The notes under the pieces: model-generated
What the model was told of the DNA's origin: nothing
Databases searched by the model: none
What the model saw: only the letters and a program-made list of their open reading frames with translations
Assembly: GCA_005888865.1 (NCBI GenBank)
Contig: VBCL01000002.1
Location: 8,727 to 29,969 of the forward strand
Length of the DNA stretch: 21,243 nt
Direction of reading: 5' to 3'
Origin: Betaproteobacteria bacterium
GTDB taxonomy: Bacteria; Pseudomonadota; Gammaproteobacteria; Burkholderiales; Casimicrobiaceae
In this document: positions 6,913 through 14,711 of the stretch, piece after piece
Layout: every line of letters starts with the position of its first letter
Position numbering within the stretch: the stretch's first letter is position 1
Translations under genes and position numbers: made by a program

Positions 6913-7479
6913 ATGAAACGCCAGAAGCTGGAGACGCTCGTCCGCGAAATGCTGGTCGAGCTCGGCGAGGATCCGACCCGCGAGGGCCTCGAGCGGACCC
7001 CGCAACGCGTCGCGGAGGCGCTGCAATTTCTGACCTCCGGCTACCGCACCGACGCCAAGGAGATGATCAACGATGCGATCTTCACGCAGCAGACCAACAG
7101 CATGGTTATCGTGAAGAACATCGAGCTGTACAGCCTCTGCGAGCACCACATGATGCCGTTCTTCGGGCGCTGCCACATCGGCTACATCCCGAGCGGCCGC
7201 GTGTTCGGCGTCTCGAAGCTGGCGCGCATGGTCGACATGTACGCGCGGAGGCTGCAGCTCCAGGAGCGCCTCACCGAGCAGATCTCGCAGGAAATCATGG
7301 AGTCGATCGATGCGATCGGTGTCGGCGTGATGATCGAGGCGCAGCACCTGTGCATGATGATGCGTGGTGTCGAGAAGCAGAACTCGATAATGGTGACCTC
7401 ATCGGTCCTGGGCACGTTCCGCGAGTCGGTCGCGACGCGCGAGGAGTTTCTCGCGCTGGTCGGGCGCCGGAGCGGATGA
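6913..7479 (+). CDS. folE: GTP cyclohydrolase I
   Basis: 188 aa, cytoplasmic homodecameric type I enzyme that converts GTP to 7,8-dihydroneopterin triphosphate, the first step of tetrahydrofolate synthesis. Zn ligands are visible as Cys76 and His79 in LCEHHMMPF and Cys147 in AQHLCMMMRG. The substrate-site segments VSKLARMVDMYARRLQLQER (about 100-119) and GVMIEAQHLCMMMRGV are intact. Length is standard for the short bacterial form. The start is supported by ACGGAGG (6900-6906), 6 bases before the ATG. It is divergent from the DLH-family gene. Downstream, a TPR-GGDEF gene begins after 34 bases on the same strand and might be co-transcribed, although the functions are unrelated. Confidence 0.97.
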   Translation: MKRQKLETLVREMLVELGEDPTREGLERTPQRVAEALQFLTSGYRTDAKEMINDAIFTQQTNSMVIVKNIELYSLCEHHMMPFFGRCHIGYIPSGRVFGVSKLARMVDMYARRLQLQERLTEQISQEIMESIDAIGVGVMIEAQHLCMMMRGVEKQNSIMVTSSVLGTFRESVATREEFLALVGRRSG

Positions 7480-7513
7480 GGCGGCTTGCGCAAACGCCCG
7501 GCCCACGCTCGAC

Positions 7514-9160
7514 ATGAACATGGAAGGGAGATCGGATTCGCCCGCGGACGGACCTGGACCCGCCGATGATCCCGCGCGCATCGAGGCGTTGATCGGTGAG
7601 GCGCGCACGCTGAACCGAACCGGCGCGGCGCAACAGGCGCTCGCGCCGGCGCTCGAGGCCGCCGCGCTCGCCGAGGGAGCGAACGATCTCGCGAGGTCGG
7701 CGCTAGCCGCGGAAACGCTGGCGGACGCGCATTACGCGCTGTCCGCTTACCCCGAGGCGATGGCGCAGTATCTGGCCGCGCTCGAAGGCTGGCGGCGCCT
7801 CGGCGAGCGCTCAGGTCAAGTGCGCTGCCTGCAAGGCATCGCCTCGGTCGACATCTACATCGGCGACTACGCGGTCGCGATAGGTCGGCTCGAAGAAGCG
7901 CTGCGGCTTCTGCATGATGGTGCCGACGAAGCCGCGCTTGCCGCAGTCCACCACCGTCTCGGGATGGTCTACGCCCGTCTGGGCGATCTCGCCCGCGCAC
8001 GCGAATTCTACGAAGCCTCGCTCGAGCGCCGGCGGGTGCTGGGCGATCGCGCTGCGACTGCGGCCAGCCTGAACAGCCTCGGCATCCTGTTCCTGCGTAC
8101 CGGCCAACGGCGTCCTGAAGGCGATGGCGACCTGCGCCGCGCGCGGGCGCTGTTCGAGGAGGCGGTTTCGATCGCCGCGGAGGCCGGCGACCCGCACTTG
8201 AAGGCGCTGGCGATGGAGAACGTCGGCAGCGCCGTCGCCGAGCTCGGCGATCTCGAGCAGGCCCACTCGCTCTTCCAGGCGCAGCTCGCAGCACTCCGCG
8301 CCATGGGCTCGCGCTACGACGAAGCGCTGTGCCTGACCAACATCGGCGAAGCGTTGCGCAAGCTCGGCCGCTTCGCCGAGGCGATAACCCCGCTGGGCGA
8401 CGCGCTGAAGATCGGCGAAGAGCTGAAGTCCAAGGAGCGCACCATGCGCGCCTGGCACGAGCTGTCACAATGCCAGGAGGCACTGGGCGATTCCCGCGCC
8501 GCGCTTGAGAGCTACAAGCAGTATCACCGGCTCGATCGGGCGCTGCACTCCGAAGATGCGGAGAACAAGGCCCGCAACCTCGTTGTGCAGCTCGCGGTGA
8601 AGAACGTGCGCGCGGAGGCGGACAGCTACCGCGCCGAACGCGACGTGCTCGCCGCCGCCAATGTGCGCTTGAGTGTCGAGGCTCACGAGGATGCGCTGAC
8701 GGGCCTCTCCAATCGTCGCCACCTCGACGCGAATCTCGAGCTGCTGTTCGGGCAGGCGGCGGCCGACGAACGTCCGCTCTGCCTCGCGGTCGCCGACATC
8801 GATCATTTCAAGTCGATCAACGACCGCCATTCGCACGCCGTGGGCGACGACGTTCTGCGTAGGGTCGGCCGCATCCTGCGCTCGGCATGCCGTCCGAGCG
8901 ATCTCGCCGGACGTTACGGCGGCGAGGAATTCGTCCTGGCCCTGCTCGATACCACGCCCGAGCGCGCCCGTGCCGTGTGCGAGCGATTGCGCGCGAGTGT
9001 TGTCGACCATGCCTGGAGCACGCTGCGCCCGGGACTCGAGGTGACGATCAGCATCGGGCTGGCTTGCAGCGCCGCGCATGCGAGCACCGCGGAGCTGCTC
9101 GCCGCGGCCGACGCGCGGCTCTACGAGGCCAAGCGCGCCGGGCGCAACTGCGTGCGCTGA
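7514..9160 (+). CDS. Soluble TPR-repeat diguanylate cyclase (GGDEF)
   Basis: 548 aa without membrane segments or signal peptide. Residues ~20-370 are tandem TPR-like helical repeats; recurring units such as AVHHRLGMVYARLGDLARAREFYEASL and CLTNIGEALRKLGRFAEAI are clear. A coiled linker follows (about 370-400), then a GGDEF domain starting at DALTGLSNRR. The active-site loop is GGEEF (469-473). The inhibitory I-site RPSD (460-463) lies the canonical five residues before it, so an active, product-inhibited cyclase making cyclic di-GMP is expected. ADIDHFKSIND supplies the metal/GTP region. No EAL domain is present. The TPR part presumably senses a protein partner. The start is the first of two nearby ATGs (7514 or 7520), and no clear ribosome binding site is seen. 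Cyclic di-GMP commonly controls exopolysaccharide export, and an EPS locus lies about 1 kb away, which is suggestive only. Confidence 0.93.
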   Translation: MNMEGRSDSPADGPGPADDPARIEALIGEARTLNRTGAAQQALAPALEAAALAEGANDLARSALAAETLADAHYALSAYPEAMAQYLAALEGWRRLGERSGQVRCLQGIASVDIYIGDYAVAIGRLEEALRLLHDGADEAALAAVHHRLGMVYARLGDLARAREFYEASLERRRVLGDRAATAASLNSLGILFLRTGQRRPEGDGDLRRARALFEEAVSIAAEAGDPHLKALAMENVGSAVAELGDLEQAHSLFQAQLAALRAMGSRYDEALCLTNIGEALRKLGRFAEAITPLGDALKIGEELKSKERTMRAWHELSQCQEALGDSRAALESYKQYHRLDRALHSEDAENKARNLVVQLAVKNVRAEADSYRAERDVLAAANVRLSVEAHEDALTGLSNRRHLDANLELLFGQAAADERPLCLAVADIDHFKSINDRHSHAVGDDVLRRVGRILRSACRPSDLAGRYGGEEFVLALLDTTPERARAVCERLRASVVDHAWSTLRPGLEVTISIGLACSAAHASTAELLAAADARLYEAKRAGRNCVR

Positions 9161-9220
9161 GGCGAATCCGCCGAAGCTTGCGTTCGTCTCGAGGGTGCCA
9201 AAGGAACCTACCCGTCCTAT

Positions 9221-9258
9221 GCGGTCCGTTCGCCCTGAGCTTGTCGAAGGCCGAACCG
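9221..9258. repeat. REP-like intergenic hairpin
   Basis: The core at 9226-9250 contains CCGTTCGCCCTGAGCTTGTC followed by GAAGG. This matches my recollection of a repeat widespread between genes of many proteobacteria (read on the other strand as CCTTCGACAAGCTCAGGG...). The flanks extend an imperfect stem: CGGTCCGTTCG pairs with CGAAGGCCGAACCG around a CCCTGAGCTTGT loop. It lies in the 108-base gap between the GGDEF and AEC genes, just 11 bases before the AEC start codon. No second copy was noticed in this window. Confidence 0.65.
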
Positions 9259-9268
9259 ATTTTCGCTG

Positions 9269-10204
9269 ATGCAGAATTTCGCACGTATCCTCGCGCTCAC
9301 CGCACCGCTGTTTCTGCTGGTGCTGCTCGGTTACACGCTGACCCGCTGGGGGCGCTGGCCGAAGCCGGTCGCCGACGCGCTGACCCGGTTCGTGTTCTCG
9401 GTGGCTATCCCTGCGCTGCTGTTCCGGCTGATGAGCGATTTCTCCAGGCTGCCACCGGTCGATGCACGCCTGCTCATCGCCTATTTCGGCGCCTGCATGC
9501 TTGTCTTCCTGCTGGGCCGCCTGATCGCGGCACGGTTGTTCCGGATGGATGGCGTGGCGCAGGCCATCTTCGGGCTGGGTGGCATCTTCGCCAACAACGT
9601 GATGCTCGGCATTCCTCTCGCCAAGGTGACGCTCGGTGAGCCGTCGCTCCCCGTGATCTCGCTGGTGCTGGTGTTCAACGCCCTCGTGCTCTGGACACTG
9701 GTGACGGTATCCGTCGAGTGGGCACGCCGTCGGGCGCTCTCATGGTCGGGCTATATGCAGGCAGCCAAGGGCGTTCTCGCCAATCCAGTGGTCGCGAGCA
9801 TCCTCCTCGGCACCGGATGGGGATTCGCGGCACTGCCGCTTCCCGGGTTTGTCGATCAGACGCTCGCGCTCGTCAGCGAGGCCGCCATTCCGCTGTCGCT
9901 GATCGCGCTTGGCATGAGCCTCGCCGCCTACGGCATCCGCGACGGCTGGCGCGTAAGCGCTGCCATCACCGTGCTCAAGCTCGCGGTCCAGCCGGCCATG
10001 GTGTGGCTGCTCGCGCGGGCGCTGTCGCTCCCGCCGCTCGAAACCAACGCCATCGTGCTGCTCGCGGCGCTACCGGTCGGCGCGAACGTCTACCTGATGT
10101 CGCGCCAGTTCGATACGCTCGGCGGCCCGGTCGCGGCGAGTCTCGTGCTCTCCACTGCGCTCGCCGCGGTCACGACGCCGCTGATCCTGGTACTGCTCGG
10201 TTAG
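9269..10204 (+). CDS. AEC (auxin efflux carrier) family permease
   Basis: 311 aa, with about ten hydrophobic segments in the two-bundle pattern of the family, the second half starting around residue 165 (GVLANPVVASILLGTGWGF). Family-like features are the FVFSVAIPALLFRLM segment, the polar GIFANNVMLGIPL in the broken helix of the first half (about 115-127), and ALPVGANVYLMSRQF near the end of the second half. AEC proteins are inner-membrane secondary carriers for organic anions such as malate or malonate; the substrate here cannot be read from sequence. No strong ribosome binding site precedes the ATG, and a REP-like hairpin ends about 11 bases upstream. The gene is convergent with the EPS operon, separated by 40 bases that hold a hairpin. 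Confidence 0.9.
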   Translation: MQNFARILALTAPLFLLVLLGYTLTRWGRWPKPVADALTRFVFSVAIPALLFRLMSDFSRLPPVDARLLIAYFGACMLVFLLGRLIAARLFRMDGVAQAIFGLGGIFANNVMLGIPLAKVTLGEPSLPVISLVLVFNALVLWTLVTVSVEWARRRALSWSGYMQAAKGVLANPVVASILLGTGWGFAALPLPGFVDQTLALVSEAAIPLSLIALGMSLAAYGIRDGWRVSAAITVLKLAVQPAMVWLLARALSLPPLETNAIVLLAALPVGANVYLMSRQFDTLGGPVAASLVLSTALAAVTTPLILVLLG

Positions 10205-10209
10205 ACACG

Positions 10210-10227
10210 CTCCCGCGAGAGCGGGAG
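10210..10227. terminator. Hairpin between convergent transcription units
   Basis: A perfect 7-base stem, CTCCCGC/GCGGGAG, around a GAGA tetraloop lies 5 bases after the AEC stop and 17 bases after the VanZ stop on the other strand. No T-run follows on either side, so it is a weak intrinsic terminator at best. Its position between two converging genes supports a bidirectional role. Confidence 0.5.
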
Positions 10228-10244
10228 GCACGATGACCTTGGAA

Positions 10245-10625
10245 TCAAAGCGCGCGCTCGACAAACCCGAGCACGTCGGGGCCGCGCGGCGGCGCGCTGA
10301 TCCAGCCAAGCAGCACGCCGACCGCATTCGCGCCCATGTCAGCGACTTCGAAACTCCGATACCCGGTGAGGCGCTGGGCGAATTCCAGCGCGACGCCGAG
10401 CGCGCAGAAGCCGATTGCATAGTAGAGGCGAATGCGATGCCGCGCGTCGAGCTGAGCAAACCAGAACATCAAAGTGCCGTACGCAACGAAGTGGCCTAGC
10501 TTGTCGCCGTGCTCGACCGGAATCTCGATCGGCTGACGCGTCAGCGAGAGCCAGATCACGAGCATTACCAGGCCAATGCCGATGGCGCACCATACGCGCC
10601 GGAGGGCTGTCGGTCGGACGGGCAT
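10245..10625 (-). CDS. VanZ-family small membrane protein
   Basis: 126 aa with about four hydrophobic segments and the VanZ-like core: a basic N-terminus, then WLSLTRQPIEIP, the DKLGHFVAYGTLMFWF segment (about residues 41-56), an ALEFAQRLTGYRSFEVADMG turn and a final GANAVGVLLGW helix. The K-x-x-H-F and D-x-x-x-N residues are the conserved ones of the family. Its biochemical role is unknown. VanZ-like proteins often occur at the edge of exosortase/exopolysaccharide clusters. This is the last gene of the leftward operon, 27 bases after the WecA-like gene. By eye its base composition is GC-rich like the flanking chromosome, unlike the gene upstream of it. Confidence 0.87.
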   Translation of the reverse strand: MPVRPTALRRVWCAIGIGLVMLVIWLSLTRQPIEIPVEHGDKLGHFVAYGTLMFWFAQLDARHRIRLYYAIGFCALGVALEFAQRLTGYRSFEVADMGANAVGVLLGWISAPPRGPDVLGFVERAL

Positions 10626-10652
10626 ACGCGGGCAACGGGCACGTGGGATTGC

Positions 10653-12302
10653 TTACGTCAACGCGCCCACTACTCCCCGGAGTCCAAGCACCGCAAGCGT
10701 GACAGATGTTGTGAGCCGCATTACGTCCCACCGCCGCCAGAAGTTGTTGAGGACGAGTTCTATGCTGTAAAAGAGGACAATCAGCATCGCGACAGCGATG
10801 CCGGCATTGCCCATCTCGATATTGACATCAGGCAGGTTGGGCACGACCAACGCAACAAGGATCACGAGGAAATCCATCGGCGTTACACGGAATCGTTCTT
10901 TCGAAAACCGGAACCCAATTGCCACGGCCACGGTCATTGCCGCGAACAGAATATTACGGTAAAGACTGAGGTCGGCAAGAGCGCCTGGCATGACCTGAAC
11001 AAGGTAGACCACACATATACCGGCAATGTAGGCGCATGCTCTTTCGACAATGTTGAATGGCTTGTGGCGACGCGTGACGTACAGCACCAATAGCACGATC
11101 AACAGCGCACACGCGAGCGCGCCGATATCTTTGGGCACACGTTCAACCAGTAAGGCTCCGAGGAAGAAGTAGCAAGGAATCGCGACCACGGCGAAATAGA
11201 ACGCTATTCTCAGGATGCGCTGATCCTTGCGCAACCACTGAATCCAGCCAGGAACAACGGGAATGGCACCTTGGTGCGGGTGCCTATGGCATCGCCAGCC
11301 GGTTGCCATGCCCGCCTTCAGGGAGCCAATAAGTGCCAGGCAGAATAACCCGTAGAGCGAAAGGATCAGCCAGTCCCTTTCAAAACGGAGAAAATACGCC
11401 GCGGCAACGAGCATGGTCTGCAGGAGGTAGATCACGAACACGGCTTCGTAATGATCAAATCCCAACGCGAGCAGCTTGTGGTGGATATGATTCTTGTCCG
11501 GCAAGAACGGTGAACGCCCCTCGTAGAGCCTCTCACTCATCACCATGACAGTATCAAGGATCGGCAGACCAAGAATCATCAGTGGCAATGCCGGGCTTAG
11601 CGCAGTGTTGCTTTGCTGAGTCAGCATAACTACCAACACGCCGGCAGAGAACCCAAGGAATTGGCTGCCCCCATCCCCCATGAATATCCGAGCCGGATAC
11701 GTGTTAAAGCGGAGAAATCCGACAATGCTTCCGATCACTGATACCGTCGCGAGCAACAGTCCGATATCACCGCTCGGATGAGCAAGGATCCCGATAATTC
11801 CAAGGCTGAGCAGGGTGATTCCGCCGGCCAATCCGTCCAATCCATCGGCGAGATTGATGGCATTGGTGACGCCCACGAGCGCAAAGACAGTCATTGGAAT
11901 CGCGACATAATCCGGCAAAGGCTCAAGCCCCCAAAACGGAACGTACCTAACCACTACCCCGGCGTACAGAACAACGATAAGCACGGCGATGATCTGGCCC
12001 AGAAACTTGAGGCGGTAATCGATTCCCTTGAGGTCATCCCAGAGGCCAAAAAACAGAATGACCGCAACGCCGCACAGAAATCCCACCATCCGTGAGTGCA
12101 TCGTGGCCCACATGATCGGTGGTAATACGGCGCCGATGGCCATGGCCACGCCGCCGAGTCGAGGAACAGGTGTCCTGTGGACCTTGCGGGCGGCAGGCCT
12201 ATCGACAACGTGCAACCATTCCGCCAGGCGGACGAGCGGCGGTATCAAGACCATCGTCGCGAAAGTTGCGACGATAAAACTGAAAAATAGTGTCACCGCC
12301 AC
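10653..12302 (-). CDS. WecA/MraY-type polyprenyl-phosphate sugar-1-phosphate transferase with extra C-terminal membrane domain
   Basis: 549 aa. Residues 1-~300 carry the family motifs: DD (89-90) in LWDDLKG, NAINLADGLDG (147-157), FMGDGGSQFLG (207-217) and HIHH (272-275) in the cytoplasmic loop that binds the polyprenyl-phosphate/nucleotide-sugar pair. The enzyme would transfer a sugar-1-phosphate from a UDP-sugar to undecaprenyl phosphate, starting repeat-unit synthesis. WecA relatives are usually about 350 aa. Here about 250 further residues contain roughly six more hydrophobic segments with no motif I recognise. The GTG start at 12302 lies 2 bases past the exosortase stop; a second GTG at 12296 is possible. 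The ribosome binding site is weak, which fits translational coupling. By eye the gene is less GC-rich than the flanking chromosome. Confidence 0.9.
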   Translation of the reverse strand: MAVTLFFSFIVATFATMVLIPPLVRLAEWLHVVDRPAARKVHRTPVPRLGGVAMAIGAVLPPIMWATMHSRMVGFLCGVAVILFFGLWDDLKGIDYRLKFLGQIIAVLIVVLYAGVVVRYVPFWGLEPLPDYVAIPMTVFALVGVTNAINLADGLDGLAGGITLLSLGIIGILAHPSGDIGLLLATVSVIGSIVGFLRFNTYPARIFMGDGGSQFLGFSAGVLVVMLTQQSNTALSPALPLMILGLPILDTVMVMSERLYEGRSPFLPDKNHIHHKLLALGFDHYEAVFVIYLLQTMLVAAAYFLRFERDWLILSLYGLFCLALIGSLKAGMATGWRCHRHPHQGAIPVVPGWIQWLRKDQRILRIAFYFAVVAIPCYFFLGALLVERVPKDIGALACALLIVLLVLYVTRRHKPFNIVERACAYIAGICVVYLVQVMPGALADLSLYRNILFAAMTVAVAIGFRFSKERFRVTPMDFLVILVALVVPNLPDVNIEMGNAGIAVAMLIVLFYSIELVLNNFWRRWDVMRLTTSVTLAVLGLRGVVGALT

Positions 12303-12304
12303 GC

Positions 12305-13888
12305 CTAGTTAGGGATATAGTCTGTAAGACGATTGGCAATCGTCGCTGCAAAGCTCCTCAGTTGCCTGTCCCCTTCTTCAAGATTGCCGCTGGGATCAAC
12401 GCTAATCACCAAGCGGACGAGCGCACCATCGGTTCGGTTCCGTGTCAATGCATCCCAGAAGAGATACCACTTTACGAGATATTCATTCGTAAGAATGCGG
12501 CCCCGTTGCTGGAACCAGTAGTAGACGAGCTGCCTGTTGTCACCTTTCTGAATCAACGCGCGGTTGACCCGCAAAGGCTCACCGGCAACCATTGCACCCT
12601 CGACATTGCGCTGCGTCAAGTCCGCTATTTCCCATCCTCCGCCCGGAATGCAGGAGCGTGGAGAGTGAGCCGATTCGCCCCTTCGCTGGGAAGCATAGTA
12701 AGCAACGTAAAAATTCACCGGGCGTTCATTCGTGGCGATGAAATTAGCCAAAATGTAATCATCGAGCTTGAGCACGTCCAGGTAGATGGCGTCCATGCGA
12801 TCCGGCTTGCCCTGCCACTTGTCCAGAGTCATTGGAAACTGGGAGAAATCCTTGCGTTGAAGCGGGCCCTCAGCTCGCGGCGGCAGCGCGGCGACAACCA
12901 ACGTTGTTGCGGCCAGCACCAGCAGCGCTCCCAGAAAGGGCTTCGGGACTGATCGATAACGAGTCGGCGTGCCGGGAGCAACACGAGCGGGAAGATCAAC
13001 GCCGAATACCTCGCGAAGGGAATGCTTGTGCGAGCCGATCTTAGCAAGCAGCCACATCTCGCCAACGATCACAACGGTGCAGGTCATGAAAATGACCCAA
13101 CCTTCGAAATCGTGCAAGAAGCCTTCCGCTGCTGCTCGGCCCCAGTGCTCTACCATTACCCCGATTACGCCGATTCGAAGGCTGTTCATGAGGATCGTAA
13201 TGGGAATAGTCGACAGGAAGATGATCGCGCGCTTCCACAACGCCCCCTTGAAGAAATACGCAGCAATGAACCCGAGGGCCATTAGGGGAAACAAATAACG
13301 TAGGCCACTGCAGGCTTCGACAACCTGCAACTTGTAGCTTCCCAGATCAATTACATTCCCCTCCAGCAGGACGCTGATGCCAAAGAGCCTTATGATTGCA
13401 ACACCGAGTTGCGAAGAAATAAGCTGAGATTGTGCGGAGACGCTTTGATACAAGAAGTCGGGCAGCGGGATCATGAATGCGAGCAGAAGCAGCGCCACCC
13501 ATGCTTCTTTGAATCCTTGCCATCCCATGAAGGTCAGCGCCAGTCCGGCGAGAACTACTAAGAACGCGTACTGAACAACGATGTAAAGAGTGCTCAGATC
13601 CCCAAGAAGTGATAGGCCGAGTCCGACCAAGACCAGGATCAGGCCGACCCAAGAACCATCGAAGCGAAGACGTTCCAGGGTCTCTCTCTTCTGCCAGATC
13701 ATGAAGAGGGTAATGCCGGGAATGAGATAGGCGTAGCCGTACTCTTCCTTGGAAGACCAAAGCTGTACCATGTACTTCAGGCTTTCGAAAGAAAAGACGC
13801 ACACCAGGGCAAGTGCGCCAAGGATTGAACCCCAAGCCCAAGGCGATAGCCGCCAAACTTTGCTATCGATGTGCTTCGTAGTCGTCAC
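12305..13888 (-). CDS. xrtD: Exosortase fused to an EpsI domain, XrtD-like
   Basis: 527 aa from a GTG at 13888, preceded by GGAG 7 bases upstream; a longer frame to 13966 would run into the WecG gene. Residues ~20-300 are an eight-helix exosortase with the catalytic residues in place: Cys193 in EACSGLRYLFP, Arg238 in NSLRIG and His259 in FLHDFEG. Residues ~330-527 are an EpsI-type domain with the marker SPRSCIPGGGWEI. Exosortases are membrane cysteine transpeptidase-like enzymes that process proteins carrying a short C-terminal sorting tag, and they are regularly encoded with EPS genes. The fused form and the LFGISVLLEGNVIDLGSYKL segment fit my recollection of the VPLPA-CTERM enzyme XrtD better than XrtA; the subtype needs a profile comparison. 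No gene in the window encodes a recognisable sorting tag. Confidence 0.88.
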   Translation of the reverse strand: MTTTKHIDSKVWRLSPWAWGSILGALALVCVFSFESLKYMVQLWSSKEEYGYAYLIPGITLFMIWQKRETLERLRFDGSWVGLILVLVGLGLSLLGDLSTLYIVVQYAFLVVLAGLALTFMGWQGFKEAWVALLLLAFMIPLPDFLYQSVSAQSQLISSQLGVAIIRLFGISVLLEGNVIDLGSYKLQVVEACSGLRYLFPLMALGFIAAYFFKGALWKRAIIFLSTIPITILMNSLRIGVIGVMVEHWGRAAAEGFLHDFEGWVIFMTCTVVIVGEMWLLAKIGSHKHSLREVFGVDLPARVAPGTPTRYRSVPKPFLGALLVLAATTLVVAALPPRAEGPLQRKDFSQFPMTLDKWQGKPDRMDAIYLDVLKLDDYILANFIATNERPVNFYVAYYASQRRGESAHSPRSCIPGGGWEIADLTQRNVEGAMVAGEPLRVNRALIQKGDNRQLVYYWFQQRGRILTNEYLVKWYLFWDALTRNRTDGALVRLVISVDPSGNLEEGDRQLRSFAATIANRLTDYIPN

Positions 13889-13943
13889 GTCTGCTCTCCA
13901 AAAGCCAATCCTTGAAAGCGCGGGTACCGACACCGCGAAATGC

Positions 13944-14711
13944 CTAGGTATCGATACCCAGCACATGCCTCCAAATCACCAACGCCACGAACTTTGGTGC
14001 CGAGATGAAAGTCCGACGCCACATGCGGCGCGGGTTACTTAGCAGTCGATACAGCCATTCGATTCCTAGTTTGCACATCCACTGCGGCGCGCGCGGATTG
14101 ACCCCGGCGTAAAAGTCGAACACGGCTCCGATGGAGCCAATCACTGGTGCGCTTAGGTGATGGCGGTTCGCTTCGACCCATTTCTCCTGTTTGGGCGCCG
14201 TCATTCCGACCCATAGCACGTCCGGGTCGGCGCCGTTGATACTCGCCACCATCGCCGCGTCCTCTTCAGCGGACCATGTGCGGAATGGTGGAGAAAGGGT
14301 GCCGCACAGCTTCAAACGGGGAAATTCGCGCTGCACCTTCTCCGATATTAAGTGCAAGACGGTGCGGCTCGAACCGAAAAAAAACACATTGGCCGCACCG
14401 CGCTCGTGCAAAGCATTCATTAGAGAAAAGAAGTAGTCGGTACCCGTGATCCGCGGTCCAACCTTGACACCGGCGAGTCTTGCCATGATCGTTACGCCTA
14501 TGCCGTCGGCCACGACCAAGGTGGCGTTTCTCAGCGCCGACTTGAACGTCAAGTCCGCCTGCGCTGATGCCAGCGAGTGCGGATTCGCACAGGCAAAGAT
14601 TACCGGTGGGCTCCGCCGTTCGATGGCCGCCACGGCCTCGGCCGTGGCCGCGCACAGCGATTTGCGATCGATCGGCACATCGAGCAGGATGCCCGCGTCG
14701 CGTGCACTCAT
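13944..14711 (-). CDS. WecG/TagA/CpsF family glycosyltransferase
   Basis: 255 aa, monotopic or soluble GT26-type transferase. Family landmarks: ACANPHSLASA (40-50), VVADGIGV (66-73), GPRITGTDYF (85-94), VFFFGSS (109-115) and GMTAPKQEKWVE (169-180), then GAVFDFYAG (195-203) and the basic C-terminal region WLYRLLSNPRRMWRR. WecG-type enzymes add a second sugar (ManNAc or ManNAcA in studied members) to a polyprenyl-diphosphate-linked HexNAc, so it is a natural partner for the WecA-like protein two genes downstream. The ATG overlaps the TGA of the upstream GT4 gene (ATGA). The next gene starts 55 bases after its stop. Confidence 0.92.
   Translation of the reverse strand: MSARDAGILLDVPIDRKSLCAATAEAVAAIERRSPPVIFACANPHSLASAQADLTFKSALRNATLVVADGIGVTIMARLAGVKVGPRITGTDYFFSLMNALHERGAANVFFFGSSRTVLHLISEKVQREFPRLKLCGTLSPPFRTWSAEEDAAMVASINGADPDVLWVGMTAPKQEKWVEANRHHLSAPVIGSIGAVFDFYAGVNPRAPQWMCKLGIEWLYRLLSNPRRMWRRTFISAPKFVALVIWRHVLGIDT

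Noticed and set aside
13889..13966. Longer start at 13966 for the exosortase
   Set aside because: It runs into the end of the WecG gene and has no supporting ribosome binding site, whereas GTG 13888 has GGAG at good spacing.
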